This document shows positions 17,839 through 25,756 of a stretch of DNA of 32,231 bases, one piece after another. Source of the DNA: CAYLUN01 sp964386865. GTDB taxonomy: Bacteria > Verrucomicrobiota > Kiritimatiellia > RFP12 > UBA1067. The position numbers and the translations under genes are program-made. Position 1 is the stretch's first letter; each line of letters starts with the position of its first letter. The notes beneath the pieces were generated by a model. That model saw only the letters and a program-made list of their open reading frames with translations, searched no databases and was not told where the DNA came from. The stretch is taken from contig CAYLUN010000066.1 of NCBI GenBank assembly GCA_964386865.1, forward strand, positions 1-32,231, read 5' to 3'.

Positions 17839-19242
17839 CTAAAGCTTCTTGACCTTCTGGCCCTCTTTCGAGTCGCGGATCTCCCAGCCCTTCGCCGCCA
17901 GTTCGTCGCGGAGCCGGTCAGACTCCGCCCAGCTCTTGCCGGCGCGGGACGCAGCGCGCGCCTCGACCAGCGCCGCGATCTCTGCGGGCAGCGCGTCACC
18001 GCCGGTCGCCCGCCCGAACCGCACCACGCCCAGCACGCGGTCCATCTCGTCGAACGCCCGCAGCGCGGCCGCCGCCTCGCCGGCCGCCAGAGCGGCCCGG
18101 TGCAGGGCCCCGTTGCTCTCGCGCACCAGCGCGAAAAGCGCCGCGAAGGCTTCAGGCAGGTTGAGGTCGTCGTTCACCGCCTCCGCAAACGCTTGGCTGC
18201 AGGCCTCGCCCCACGCGGGAAGCGCCGCCGGGGCGGACGCGCCCGCCTGCGCGGTCAGCGCGTCCACGCACTCGTCCACGCGCGCCAGCGACGTGCGAGC
18301 CGCATCCAGCGCGTCGAACGTGAAATTGAGCGCCTGGCGGTAGTGGCCGTTGATCAGCACGTAGCGGATCTCGCGGCCCGACCACCCCTTCGCCACCAGG
18401 TCGCGCAGCGTAAAGAAGTTGCCGAGCGACTTGGACATCTTCTCGCCGTTGACGCGCAGGTGCGCGCAGTGCATCCAGAGGTTAACGAACGGCTTGCCGG
18501 TCGCGCCTTCGGTCTGGGCGATCTCGTTTTCGTGATGCGGAAAGAGGTTGTCGATGCCGCCGGTGTGGATGTCGAAGGTCTCGCCCAAGTACTTCATCGC
18601 CATGGCCGAACACTCGATGTGCCAGCCGGGCCGCCCGCGGCCCCAGGGCGAATCCCAGACCACGTCGCCGTCGCCCTCGTCCCACGCCTTCCACAGCGCG
18701 AAGTCGCCGTAGCTCTCCTTCTCGTACTCGTCCTGCGCCACGCGCGCGCCGACCCGCAGCCCCTCGCGGTCAAGGTGCGCGAGCTTGCCGTACGCGGGCA
18801 GCTTGGCCACGCTGAAGTACACCGAGCCGTCGTCCGACTGATACGCCAGCCCGCGCTCGAAGAGCCGACCGATCAGCGCCAGCATCTCGGGCACGTGGTC
18901 TGTGGCGGCGGGATACGCCTCCGCCGGCTGGATGTTGAGGGTCATGAGATCCTCGAAGAACGCCGCGATGTACGGGGCCGTGAACGCCTTGAGCGGTACG
19001 CCCGTCGTCTTCGCCCCGCGGATCGTCTTGTCGTCGACGTCCGTCAAGTTCATGACCTGCGTCACGCGGCAGCCGTTGAAGGCGATCGCGCGGCGCAGGA
19101 TGTCCTCGAAGGTGTAGGCGCGGAAATTGCCGATGTGAGCGAAGTTGTAGACCGTCGGGCCGCACGTGTACATCCGCGTGTGGCCGCTCTCCAGCGGGGC
19201 GAACGGCTCCTTGCTCCGCGTCAGGCTGTTGTAGAACTGCAT
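17839..19242 (-). CDS. cysS: Cysteinyl-tRNA synthetase
   Basis: 467 residues from ATG 19242; ATG 19248 adds two. It charges tRNA-Cys. It has the class I HIGH motif as HIGN in MYTCGPTVYNFAHIGNFRAY, GRPGWHIECSAMAMKYLG and FPHHENEIAQTEG with the zinc Cys and His ligands, and GEKMSKSLGNF (KMSKS loop). The C-terminal helical anticodon-binding region ends in GWEIRDSKEGQKVKKL. GGGAG 8 nt upstream favours the second ATG. It lies between ispF and tmk with gaps of 15 nt and 1 nt. Confidence 0.96.
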   Translation of the reverse strand: MQFYNSLTRSKEPFAPLESGHTRMYTCGPTVYNFAHIGNFRAYTFEDILRRAIAFNGCRVTQVMNLTDVDDKTIRGAKTTGVPLKAFTAPYIAAFFEDLMTLNIQPAEAYPAATDHVPEMLALIGRLFERGLAYQSDDGSVYFSVAKLPAYGKLAHLDREGLRVGARVAQDEYEKESYGDFALWKAWDEGDGDVVWDSPWGRGRPGWHIECSAMAMKYLGETFDIHTGGIDNLFPHHENEIAQTEGATGKPFVNLWMHCAHLRVNGEKMSKSLGNFFTLRDLVAKGWSGREIRYVLINGHYRQALNFTFDALDAARTSLARVDECVDALTAQAGASAPAALPAWGEACSQAFAEAVNDDLNLPEAFAALFALVRESNGALHRAALAAGEAAAALRAFDEMDRVLGVVRFGRATGGDALPAEIAALVEARAASRAGKSWAESDRLRDELAAKGWEIRDSKEGQKVKKL

Positions 19243-19257
19243 CCTCATCTCTCCCTG

Positions 19258-19752
19258 TTAAAGCGCCTCGGCAGGCTGTTGCTGCGTGACGGTGGCCACC
19301 GCCATCGCGCTGATCCCTTCGCGTCGTCCGACCGCGTCCATGCCCTCGTTGGTCTTGGCCTTAACGGACACCCGCGCCGGGTCGACACCCATCACCTCCG
19401 CCAGTCGCGCCCGCATGGCAGGGATGTGCGGCAGCAGCCTGGGCGCCTCCGCGATCACCGTCGCATCCGCGTTCACCACGCGCCAGCCGGACCGCGCAAG
19501 GCGCTCGACCACCCGCGCCAGCAGCACCGTGCTGTCCGCGCCCCGCCACTGGGGATCCTTGTCGGGGAAATGCTGGCCGATGTCGCCGTCCGCCACCGCG
19601 CCGAGCAGCGCGTCGCAGAGCGCGTGCGTCAGGACGTCCGCGTCCGAGTGGCCCAGCAGGCCGTGCTCGTGCGGTATCTCCACGCCGCCCAGCACGAGCG
19701 GGCGGCCTTCGACGAGCCGGTGGGAATCGTAGCCTATGCCAGTCCGAATCAT
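19258..19752 (-). CDS. ispF: 2-C-methyl-D-erythritol 2,4-cyclodiphosphate synthase
   Basis: 164 residues. It forms the cyclodiphosphate in the MEP isoprenoid pathway as a trimer with a metal site. GIGYDSHRL (Asp8 and His10 ligands), LLGHSDADVLTHALCDALLG, IGQHFPD, NADATVIAEAPRL and VKAKTNEGMDAVGRREGISA are all canonical. ATG 19752 is preferred to an upstream in-frame start because it gives the family N-terminus. There is no SD, and a -10-like TATAGT ends 7 nt before it, so a leaderless transcript is likely. It heads the eight-gene minus-strand run; ispD is not adjacent. Confidence 0.96.
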   Translation of the reverse strand: MIRTGIGYDSHRLVEGRPLVLGGVEIPHEHGLLGHSDADVLTHALCDALLGAVADGDIGQHFPDKDPQWRGADSTVLLARVVERLARSGWRVVNADATVIAEAPRLLPHIPAMRARLAEVMGVDPARVSVKAKTNEGMDAVGRREGISAMAVATVTQQQPAEAL

Positions 19753-19759
19753 GCGGCGT

Positions 19760-19788
19760 ACTATAGCCGATTTCCCCCGGCGGGACAA
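19760..19788 (-). promoter_or_regulatory. Candidate leaderless promoter of the ispF-led run
   Basis: TTGTCC (19788-19783), a 17-bp spacer and TATAGT (19765-19760, five of six consensus bases). Seven nt separate the -10 from the ispF ATG. This is the only obvious promoter for the eight genes down to 12862, which are all separated by 15 nt or less or overlap. Confidence 0.52.
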
Positions 19789-19812
19789 CCACGCAGCGCC
19801 CGCTTTCCGCTC

Positions 19813-19841
19813 TTGCGGTTTGGCGCGCGTGTCCGTACACT
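19813..19841 (+). promoter_or_regulatory. Candidate promoter of the M42 peptidase gene
   Basis: TTGCGG (19813-19818), a 17-bp spacer and TACACT (19836-19841), divergent from the ispF promoter within a 153-bp gap. The predicted leader is about 58 nt with an AGGAAAGG purine run before the ATG. Confidence 0.38.
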
Positions 19842-19905
19842 ACTCGACGTCCGTTCCCGCGGCGCCTGCAGCTGCCGGACGGCACACAGGAAAGGCGGCT
19901 TTCGA

Positions 19906-20982
19906 ATGGAACAACAGGCTCTCACGCTCTTGCAGAACCTCGTCGCGACCCCCACCCCGACCGGCTTTGAGTACGACGGCATGCGCCTGCTCGCCGACCA
20001 CTTGAAGGCCGGCGGCGTGCCGAACCTCGCGATCGACCTCCACGGCAACCTGCGCGCGTGCCTGAACCCCGACGCGCCGCTCCGCGTCATGATCGAGGGC
20101 CACTGCGACGAGATCGGCTTCATGGTGCAGCACATCGACGACGACGGCTTCCTCTACATGACCCCCCTGGGCGGCGTCACGGTTCCCACGATCGCGGCCG
20201 AACGCATCGTCATCCGCGGCAAGGCGGGCCCCGTCACGGGCGTTTTCGGCGTGCGCCCCCCCCACCTGATGTCCGCCAAAGACCGCGAGAAGGTCGCGCC
20301 GCAGGAGATGAAGGACATCGCCGTCGACATCGGCGCGAAGAACAAGGCCAACGCGCTCGAGCTGGTCGACCTCGGCAGCCCCGCCGTGGTGGACGCGGGC
20401 TGGCGGCCGCTGGCGAACAGCCGCGTCGCCTGCCGTGGCTTCGACAACCGAATCGGCGCGTTCATCGTGGCCGAGGCCATGCGTCGCCTCGCCGGCGAGA
20501 AGCTAAACGTGGCGCTCCACATGGTGGCCAGCGTCCAAGAGGAAGTCGGGCTCGTCGGCGGCATCACCGCCGCGTACGACATCAACCCCCACGTCGGCTT
20601 CTGCGTCGACGTCACCTTCGCCACCGACGCGCAGAAGGAAGACCGCAAGGTGGCGGGCGACGTCCGCGTCGGCGAAGGCCCGGTCGTGGGCATCGGCCCC
20701 ACCTACCACACGCGCCTCAACAGCCTCGTCCTGTCGGCCGCCGCCGCGCGCAGCCTCGCGGTGCAGCGGCAGGTTCGCAGCCGCGGCACGGGAACCTGCG
20801 CGTGGGCCATGCGCATGTCGCGCTCGGGGGCGGCGGTCGCCCAGCTCAGCATCCCGCTTCGCTACATGCACAGCCCGGTGGAGCTCCTCAGCCTGGACGA
20901 CGCCTTTCAGACGATCGACCTGCTGTGCGCGTCCATCCTGGCCATTCCGGCCGACCTCAACCTGCTTCCGCAGCAGCCCTGA
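19906..20982 (+). CDS. M42-family aminopeptidase
   Basis: 358 residues. M42 enzymes are cytoplasmic, di-metal, often dodecameric aminopeptidases acting on short peptides. Candidate metal and catalytic residues are in EGHCDEIGF (His and catalytic Asp), CRGFDNRIGAF (bridging Asp), SVQEEVGLVGG (catalytic Glu and Glu ligand), CVDVTFATD (Asp) and the C-terminal IPLRYMHSPVE (His). The usual GTDA turn before SRxG reads GTCA here. The start follows an AGGAAAGG purine run; a long open frame upstream is antisense to cysS and ispF and is not used. The glycosyltransferase follows after 6 nt. Confidence 0.93.
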   Translation: MEQQALTLLQNLVATPTPTGFEYDGMRLLADHLKAGGVPNLAIDLHGNLRACLNPDAPLRVMIEGHCDEIGFMVQHIDDDGFLYMTPLGGVTVPTIAAERIVIRGKAGPVTGVFGVRPPHLMSAKDREKVAPQEMKDIAVDIGAKNKANALELVDLGSPAVVDAGWRPLANSRVACRGFDNRIGAFIVAEAMRRLAGEKLNVALHMVASVQEEVGLVGGITAAYDINPHVGFCVDVTFATDAQKEDRKVAGDVRVGEGPVVGIGPTYHTRLNSLVLSAAAARSLAVQRQVRSRGTGTCAWAMRMSRSGAAVAQLSIPLRYMHSPVELLSLDDAFQTIDLLCASILAIPADLNLLPQQP

Positions 20983-20988
20983 CCTATT

Positions 20989-22140
20989 ATGCCCTTCCCC
21001 GTCACGTATGTGCTGGATCAGCTCGCGCCGAGCGAGACCTTCGTCCGGCGCGAGGTGGACGAGCTGCGGAGGCGCGGGTGGCCGGTCTTGACCTGCCTGC
21101 TCACAGGCGGTGCCGGCGCGCTCGCGTTCGCGCGGGCGCGCTGCCCGGAGGGGGCCCGCGGGCGCTTCTTGCAGGCGGCCGCTGCACGGGTCGGCGAAGA
21201 GCTGCTCCGAGCACCCGGCACGGCGCTGCGGCTTCTGCGACGTTTGCCGCAGGCCGCCGACCTCGCGTGCAGGACGGCCGCCAATGACAGCCTGTTGCTA
21301 CACGCGCACTTCGCCGGGATTACCGCCGACCTCGCCGCGGTCGCCGCCCGCACGCTCGACCGCCCCTGGACCTGTTCCGTCCATGCCCGCGACGTTTTCA
21401 CGTGCCCGCCAGCAGCCCTTTTCCGCCGCCTTCGAAGCGCGAAAGCCATCACCGCTTGCTCGCAGGCGGCGGCAGCGGCTGTGATCTCCGCCGGCATCCC
21501 CAAGGAACGGGTGTCGGTGATACACCATGGGCTGCCGCTCAGCGACTACGCGTTCGGCGCCAGCCACCCGGGCGGGAGGCTTTTCACCGCCTGCCGGCTC
21601 GAGCACAAGAAAGGCGTGGACACCCTGCTGCACGCGTGCGCGCTGCTGCGCAAGCAAGGCCTGAGCTTCACGTGCGCGATCGCCGGCTCCGGCCCGCTCC
21701 AGGGCGCCCTCGCGCGCCAGGCGTATGCCTTGGGCCTGTCGGATTCGGTGACCTTCCTCGGCTGGCTCCCGCAGGAGGAGATTCGCTCGCGCGTCAGGGA
21801 AGCCTCGGTGCTCGCCCTGCCGTCGCGCCGCACGGCTGACGGCGACCGCGACGGCATCGCCAACATCCTCGTGGAGGCCCTGGCGCTCGGCACGCCGGTG
21901 GTCACCACCACCGCGAGCGCGGCCAGCGAGGTCATCGCCGACGCCGTCAGCGGCCTGCTCGTGGCCCCGGACGCTCCAGAGCCCCTCGCCCGCGCGCTGG
22001 CGGCGCTCCTCGCGTCGAGCGAGCTGCGCGCCCGGCTCGCCTGGGCCGGCCGCCAAGCGGCGGAGCAGCTGTTCGACGGGGCGGCCAACATCCGGCAGCT
22101 GGAGGCGCTCTTCACGCGGGCGATGCCGCGCGACCGCTAG
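20989..22140 (+). CDS. Glycosyltransferase family 4 (GT-B)
   Basis: 383 residues, with no signal peptide or membrane span. The C-terminal Rossmann half (~190-360) shows GGRLFTACRLEHKKGVDTLL, IAGSGPLQGAL, VTFLGWLPQEEI and DRDGIANILVEALALGTPVVTT, the GT4 sugar-nucleotide site in which the first acidic residue of the EX7E motif is Asp. The N-terminal acceptor half has VTYVLDQLAPSETFVRREVDEL, common in exopolysaccharide glycosyltransferases. Donor and acceptor are unknown. It is 6 nt from the M42 gene and its 3' end overlaps the convergent TIM-barrel gene by 29 bp. Confidence 0.9.
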   Translation: MPFPVTYVLDQLAPSETFVRREVDELRRRGWPVLTCLLTGGAGALAFARARCPEGARGRFLQAAAARVGEELLRAPGTALRLLRRLPQAADLACRTAANDSLLLHAHFAGITADLAAVAARTLDRPWTCSVHARDVFTCPPAALFRRLRSAKAITACSQAAAAAVISAGIPKERVSVIHHGLPLSDYAFGASHPGGRLFTACRLEHKKGVDTLLHACALLRKQGLSFTCAIAGSGPLQGALARQAYALGLSDSVTFLGWLPQEEIRSRVREASVLALPSRRTADGDRDGIANILVEALALGTPVVTTTASAASEVIADAVSGLLVAPDAPEPLARALAALLASSELRARLAWAGRQAAEQLFDGAANIRQLEALFTRAMPRDR

Positions 22141-23086
22141 CCTCGGACTCGGCTTGTCCGCCCCACGCCTCGCGCATGAAGCGCAGCGACGCGGCGAGCT
22201 CATCGCCCTTCACCTCCGGCGCGGGCTCGAAGACCCGGATCACGTCGCGCGCGCCGTAGAACGCGTACGCGTCATAGTCGATCAGGCCCTGGCCGGGCAG
22301 CAAATGGTCGTTCATGAGCGGCAAGGCGTCGTGGATGTGGATGCCGCGCGTCACCGGCAGCAAGGCGCGGGCCACGTCAAGGTGGCGATCCCAGCCCAAG
22401 TACTCGCGCACCTGCCCGTGCCCGAGGTCGTGCCAGTAGGCCAGCGAGGGCGTGTCAAACCGCACCTTCAGCATGTCCATCTCACGCGCGTCAGGAAACG
22501 CCTCGATCGAGGGCAGGTTCTCGAGGCACAGCGCCACGCCCGCCTTCTCAAACTTCGGCAGCAGCGCCTCAAGCGACAGGCAGAACCCGTCGTAGTATTT
22601 TCGGACTCGCGCCGCGCGGCGCTTGAGCGACTTGGCGAGGATCCGCTGGAAACCCGCACCCGCCGCCGACCCTTCGCCGTCGAGCGCCTCCACCAGTTTG
22701 CGCGTGCCCAAATCGCCGAAGAGTGCGCTCAAGAAGATCCGCCCCGCATGCAGAACGACAGCCCTCGCCCCCATTGACGAGGCGAACGCGAGCGTGCGCC
22801 CGACCAAGATCGAGGCCATGGCCCGCTCATCCTCGTCCAGCGAAGCCAGCAGGTACAGCTCCGGATAGCCGTGCGGCGCCCCGATCGGCACCGGGCAGTA
22901 GGCGTGCACGCTATCGACCGTGACCGCGCCCGCCTGCACGCGCCGGCGCACGCCGGCCGCCAGCTCCTCGGTGGTGTGATAGCCCAGCTCGAGGGCGTCG
23001 AAGCCCAGCGCGACGATCTCGTCCGTCAGCGCCTCGCCCTCGGTGTGCCGCCTCGCGCTCCAATTTGTCGACAGGGAAAACCGCAT
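22112..23086 (-). CDS. Xylose-isomerase-like TIM-barrel protein
   Basis: 324 residues. The AP-endonuclease-2/sugar-isomerase fold is seen from MRFSLSTNWSARR at the N-terminus, strands such as ALGFDALELGY, ARAVVLHAGR, ALCLENLP, SLAYWHDLGHGQ and GIHIHDALP, and a late VIRVFEPAPEV. The Glu of LENLP, His/Asp of HDLGH and HIHD, and a C-terminal Glu are plausible metal ligands. Substrate unknown. It is 13 nt downstream of folE and probably cotranscribed. It could equally be an epimerase or an unassigned member of this large family. Confidence 0.85.
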   Translation of the reverse strand: MRFSLSTNWSARRHTEGEALTDEIVALGFDALELGYHTTEELAAGVRRRVQAGAVTVDSVHAYCPVPIGAPHGYPELYLLASLDEDERAMASILVGRTLAFASSMGARAVVLHAGRIFLSALFGDLGTRKLVEALDGEGSAAGAGFQRILAKSLKRRAARVRKYYDGFCLSLEALLPKFEKAGVALCLENLPSIEAFPDAREMDMLKVRFDTPSLAYWHDLGHGQVREYLGWDRHLDVARALLPVTRGIHIHDALPLMNDHLLPGQGLIDYDAYAFYGARDVIRVFEPAPEVKGDELAASLRFMREAWGGQAESEASGRAASPA

Positions 23087-23099
23087 GCGTCACCCGCCC

Positions 23100-23678
23100 C
23101 TATGTCTGGTGTCGGATCAGCGCCAAGAACTCCTGGCGCGTGGCCGGGTCGTTTCGGAAAGAGCCGAGCACGACCGACGTGGTCATCACCGAGTTCTGCT
23201 TGCCAACACCCCGCATCATCATGCACAGGTGGCGGCACTCCATCACCACGCCGACGCCCTCGGCCTCGGCCTCCTCCAGCACGGCCAAGGCCACCTGCTC
23301 GGTCAGCCGCTCCTGTATCTGCAGCCTCCGCGCGAAACAGTCCACGATCCGCGCGATCTTGCTCACGCCGACCACCTTGTCTTTGGCGATGTAACCGACG
23401 TGGCAGCGCCCGTAGAACGGCAAGAGGTGGTGCTCGCAGAGGCTGTACACCTCGATGTCGCGCACGATGATCATGTGGTTCATGTGCGCCTGAAACACCG
23501 CCCCGTTCAGCACCTGCTTCGTGGTCTGCCGGTACCCGCTCGTGAGAAACGTCAGCGCCTCGGCCATGCGCGCGGGCGTGCCCCGCAGCCCCTCCCGGTC
23601 GGGGTCCTCGCCCAGCGCGACCAACAGCTCGCGCACCAGTCCGGCGACCCGCGCCTTGTCGACCTGCTTTGTCTTCAT
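23100..23678 (-). CDS. folE: GTP cyclohydrolase I
   Basis: 192 residues. It converts GTP to 7,8-dihydroneopterin triphosphate, the first step of tetrahydrofolate/pterin synthesis. Zinc ligands are in VYSLCEHHLLPF and ECRHLCMMMRGV; DREGLRGTPARMAEAL, GVSKIARIVDCFARRLQIQERLTEQVA and the C-terminal RQEFLALI are canonical. ATG 23678 is chosen; a GTG at 23687 is in frame but overlaps a candidate -10 box. No strong SD is visible, so it may be leaderless. Confidence 0.96.
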   Translation of the reverse strand: MKTKQVDKARVAGLVRELLVALGEDPDREGLRGTPARMAEALTFLTSGYRQTTKQVLNGAVFQAHMNHMIIVRDIEVYSLCEHHLLPFYGRCHVGYIAKDKVVGVSKIARIVDCFARRLQIQERLTEQVALAVLEEAEAEGVGVVMECRHLCMMMRGVGKQNSVMTTSVVLGSFRNDPATRQEFLALIRHQT

Positions 23679-23685
23679 AGGCTTC

Positions 23686-23715
23686 ACTCTACCCCAGACG
23701 CGCCGGGCAACTCAA
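23686..23715 (-). promoter_or_regulatory. Candidate leaderless promoter of folE
   Basis: TTGAGT (23715-23710), an 18-bp spacer and TAGAGT (23691-23686), with 7 nt to ATG 23678. It is weaker than the ispF example, but the spacing to the start codon is the same. An AACTC/GAGTT hairpin at 23709-23725 overlaps the -35 and could belong to the end of the upstream gene. Confidence 0.36.
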
Positions 23716-23751
23716 GCCGCGAGTTCAGGCGCGGCCGGAGCAGCCCGCCGC

Positions 23752-25053
23752 TTAGTAGGCGAGCGCGCGGAAGTCGCGCACCGTGTGGAAGGTGATGAGG
23801 TTGCCGTCGTGCGCCGACTTGGCGCGGCTGTCCCCGCTCCGCGAGAGCACGCACAGGTTGTCGCCGTCCACGATCATCGAGGCGTAGTGGCGCGACTCGA
23901 GCGGCGTCGCCCCCGCCGCCACGAGCCCCGCGAAACACCAGTCCACCATGTTGCGCGAGAAGTGGAGCTGGAGGCGGTGGCGCTCGTTGTTGGGCAGGTT
24001 GTAGCGGCCCTCCGGCAGCCGCTCCGCGCGGGTCATCGAATCGGTCGCCTGCGAACTGAGCAACCAGTAGAGCGTTGTAGGCGCGTCGTACAGCACGTGG
24101 AAGCGCATCTGGCCGCCGGGGCAGGGCACGAAAAGCGCCGTCTTTCCCGAAGGCACCTTCTCGAGCATCGTGGTCATGCTGCCGTCCTCGTTCTCCACCA
24201 CCTTGGCGACCGCCGCGTAGCCCGTTCCGCCCGTGTGGGCGCGAGCCCACAGGTGAAACGTCTTGCCCTTCGGGTCGAACCAGACGTGGTCCGGGTCGCC
24301 GAACTGCACCACGTTGGTCTCGAGCCAGCCGATCGGCGCGCTGTTACGGCGCGGCGCGGGCAGCGCCCCGCGCGGATAGGCGGAGGGGTAGTACGGCACG
24401 CCGAAAAAGTCGATCGCCGGATCGGTCTCGATCGACGGGATCGTCTCGTGGAACGACAGCTCCGAGGCGAACGTCCAGCTCTCGCGCCGGGTCAGGTCCG
24501 CGTCGAGCGTGCCGCGCATCAGCACCGGCGCGAGCTCGCCCACGGGCCACGACTTGATCGCGTTGGCGACGCGGCGCTCCATCACCAGATAGACGCAGCC
24601 GTTGGCGAACCACACGTTGCACGCCGACTGGTGCCAGTGCTGCTTCTCGGTCAGCGCGGACGGCTCGCTCCACGTCGCGCCGCCGTCGTCCGAACGGATG
24701 ACCATGAGGTCGCCCGACTGGCCCAGAATATAGAGCGACTTGCCGGCCACGAAGGGCCGCGCATGCCCGAAGGGGAAGGCGGTGCGGGGCGTCCAGGTCT
24801 TGCCGCGGTCGTCCGACGTGAAGCTGCGGCCGCGCGGCTCGCCCTTCTTCAGGCCGGCGCCGCCCAGGTCCATCGTCGCGACGAGCCGGCCGCTATCGAG
24901 GCGCGCCAGCCCGGGGGTGTAGCAGAAGATGTTCGTCGGCGACGGCGACTCGAACACGACCACGTAGTCGTTCGCCAGCGGCCGCACGGGGCCGCCCGTT
25001 TCCGCACGCGCGAGCAACGCGCCGAAAATAGCTAGGATCATGAACGCTCTCAT
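23752..25053 (-). CDS. Secreted sialidase-like (BNR/Asp-box) protein
   Basis: 433 residues. Signal peptide at 1-17 (MRAFMILAIFGALLARA). A six-bladed beta-propeller is indicated by Asp-box repeats SDDRGKTWTP (~residues 80-89) and SDDGGATWSEP, the opening YTPGLARLDSGRLVATMD, and LHFSRNMVDWCFAG late in the protein. This matches the sialidase/exo-alpha-sialidase superfamily, but a clear FRIP arginine motif is not seen, so the activity could be a different glycosidase or a binding role. An AGGGGGG run lies just before ATG 25053; a longer upstream frame lacks support. It fits the secreted glycan-degrading theme of the left end. Confidence 0.8.
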   Translation of the reverse strand: MRAFMILAIFGALLARAETGGPVRPLANDYVVVFESPSPTNIFCYTPGLARLDSGRLVATMDLGGAGLKKGEPRGRSFTSDDRGKTWTPRTAFPFGHARPFVAGKSLYILGQSGDLMVIRSDDGGATWSEPSALTEKQHWHQSACNVWFANGCVYLVMERRVANAIKSWPVGELAPVLMRGTLDADLTRRESWTFASELSFHETIPSIETDPAIDFFGVPYYPSAYPRGALPAPRRNSAPIGWLETNVVQFGDPDHVWFDPKGKTFHLWARAHTGGTGYAAVAKVVENEDGSMTTMLEKVPSGKTALFVPCPGGQMRFHVLYDAPTTLYWLLSSQATDSMTRAERLPEGRYNLPNNERHRLQLHFSRNMVDWCFAGLVAAGATPLESRHYASMIVDGDNLCVLSRSGDSRAKSAHDGNLITFHTVRDFRALAY

Positions 25054-25077
25054 TAGACCCCCCTTTTCTGGCGGGCT

Positions 25078-25105
25078 ATTATAGCGAAGGCGCGCCTGAA
25101 GCCAA
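25078..25105 (-). promoter_or_regulatory. Promoter of the sialidase-like gene
   Basis: A perfect TATAAT (25083-25078) with TTGGCT (25105-25100) at 16-bp spacing. The leader would be about 17 nt and carries a G-rich SD. Confidence 0.55.
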
Positions 25106-25149
25106 GCGGAACGCGCCGCTCCAGCCACTTTCTTTCGCAGGGTTTCTTA

Positions 25150-25178
25150 TTGCACCTCCCGCAGGGGTAGAGTATCAT
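25150..25178 (+). promoter_or_regulatory. Promoter of the Tad locus, probably leaderless
   Basis: TTGCAC (25150-25155), a 17-bp spacer and TATCAT (25173-25178, five of six consensus bases). Eight nt separate the -10 from the first pilin ATG at 25187, with no SD between. It is divergent from the sialidase-like gene promoter. No further clear promoter is seen within the locus. Confidence 0.52.
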
Positions 25179-25186
25179 AAATCCCA

Positions 25187-25369
25187 ATGTTGAAACTGTG
25201 CTACAGGCGACGGGCGAAGACTGACGGCCGGTCCGGGCAGACGACGCTGGAGTATGTGATCGTTTTCGTGGTGATGCTCGGCGTCGTGACGGTCATGTCG
25301 CTCTTCCTGTACGCGGTTAGGCAGCAATCGAACCGGACGCTGGACCTGGTCGCCTCGGAATACCCCTAG
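25187..25369 (+). CDS. Flp-type pilin, short
   Basis: 60 residues. A basic leader ending in SG precedes QTTLEYVIVFVVMLGVVTVMSL: cleavage after Gly17 leaves Glu at +5, the type IV pilin rule, followed by one hydrophobic helix. Flp pilins polymerise into Tad adhesion fibres after cleavage by a dedicated prepilin peptidase. The tail is short and polar (RQQSNRTLDLVASEYP). A second pilin-like gene starts 29 nt downstream. It may be a minor pilin, since its sequence departs from the usual Flp core. Confidence 0.8.
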   Translation: MLKLCYRRRAKTDGRSGQTTLEYVIVFVVMLGVVTVMSLFLYAVRQQSNRTLDLVASEYP

Positions 25370-25398
25370 GCGTCTCTCCGGAATCGGTTCACCACGGG

Positions 25399-25650
25399 AT
25401 GACAAGAATGAAAAATCACTCCGATACGCGCAGCGGCCAGACCATGGTCGAGTACATCATCATCGTCGTGATCATCGCGATCGCGCTGCTGGCTATTTTC
25501 TCGCAGCTCAGCAAGGCCACCGGCCGCAAGATCGCAGGCGCCACCGCGGCCCTCGACGAGGACGCCGGCTCCGCCGCGTCCAGCCTGGCTGAAGACATCG
25601 ACGAGAACAAGGTCAAGGATCTTCAGTCGGACGGCACGTTCGGCAATTGA
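25399..25650 (+). CDS. Flp-type pilin, major candidate
   Basis: 83 residues (ATG 25408 would give 80). The prepilin motif SG/QTMVEYIIIVVIIAIALLAIF has Glu at +5 and is close to Flp pilins, which commonly read GATAIEYGLI or GQALVEYALI. An acidic, Ala/Ser-rich C-terminal tail (ALDEDAGSAASSLAEDIDENK) is longer than in typical Flp and would lie on the fibre surface. It is the best candidate for the main fibre subunit. The following 106 bp hold only a doubtful 36-codon frame. Confidence 0.83.
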   Translation: MTRMKNHSDTRSGQTMVEYIIIVVIIAIALLAIFSQLSKATGRKIAGATAALDEDAGSAASSLAEDIDENKVKDLQSDGTFGN

Positions 25651-25756
25651 CCGGCTCGGGCATGAGCGGCTCCCGCAGCGCGCCCGACGAGTCTGCCGAT
25701 GACGAAGGCGGGGCCGGCGGTGCGCGCCAACTGATGAAGGGAGTGGCTGTTCTCAG

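Noticed and set aside
17587..19905. Long plus-strand open frame antisense to tmk, cysS and ispF, continuous with the M42 gene
   Set aside because: It is very Arg/His/Val-rich, has no recognisable domain and mirrors three certain genes. It reflects GC-rich codon bias, and the M42 gene starts at 19906.
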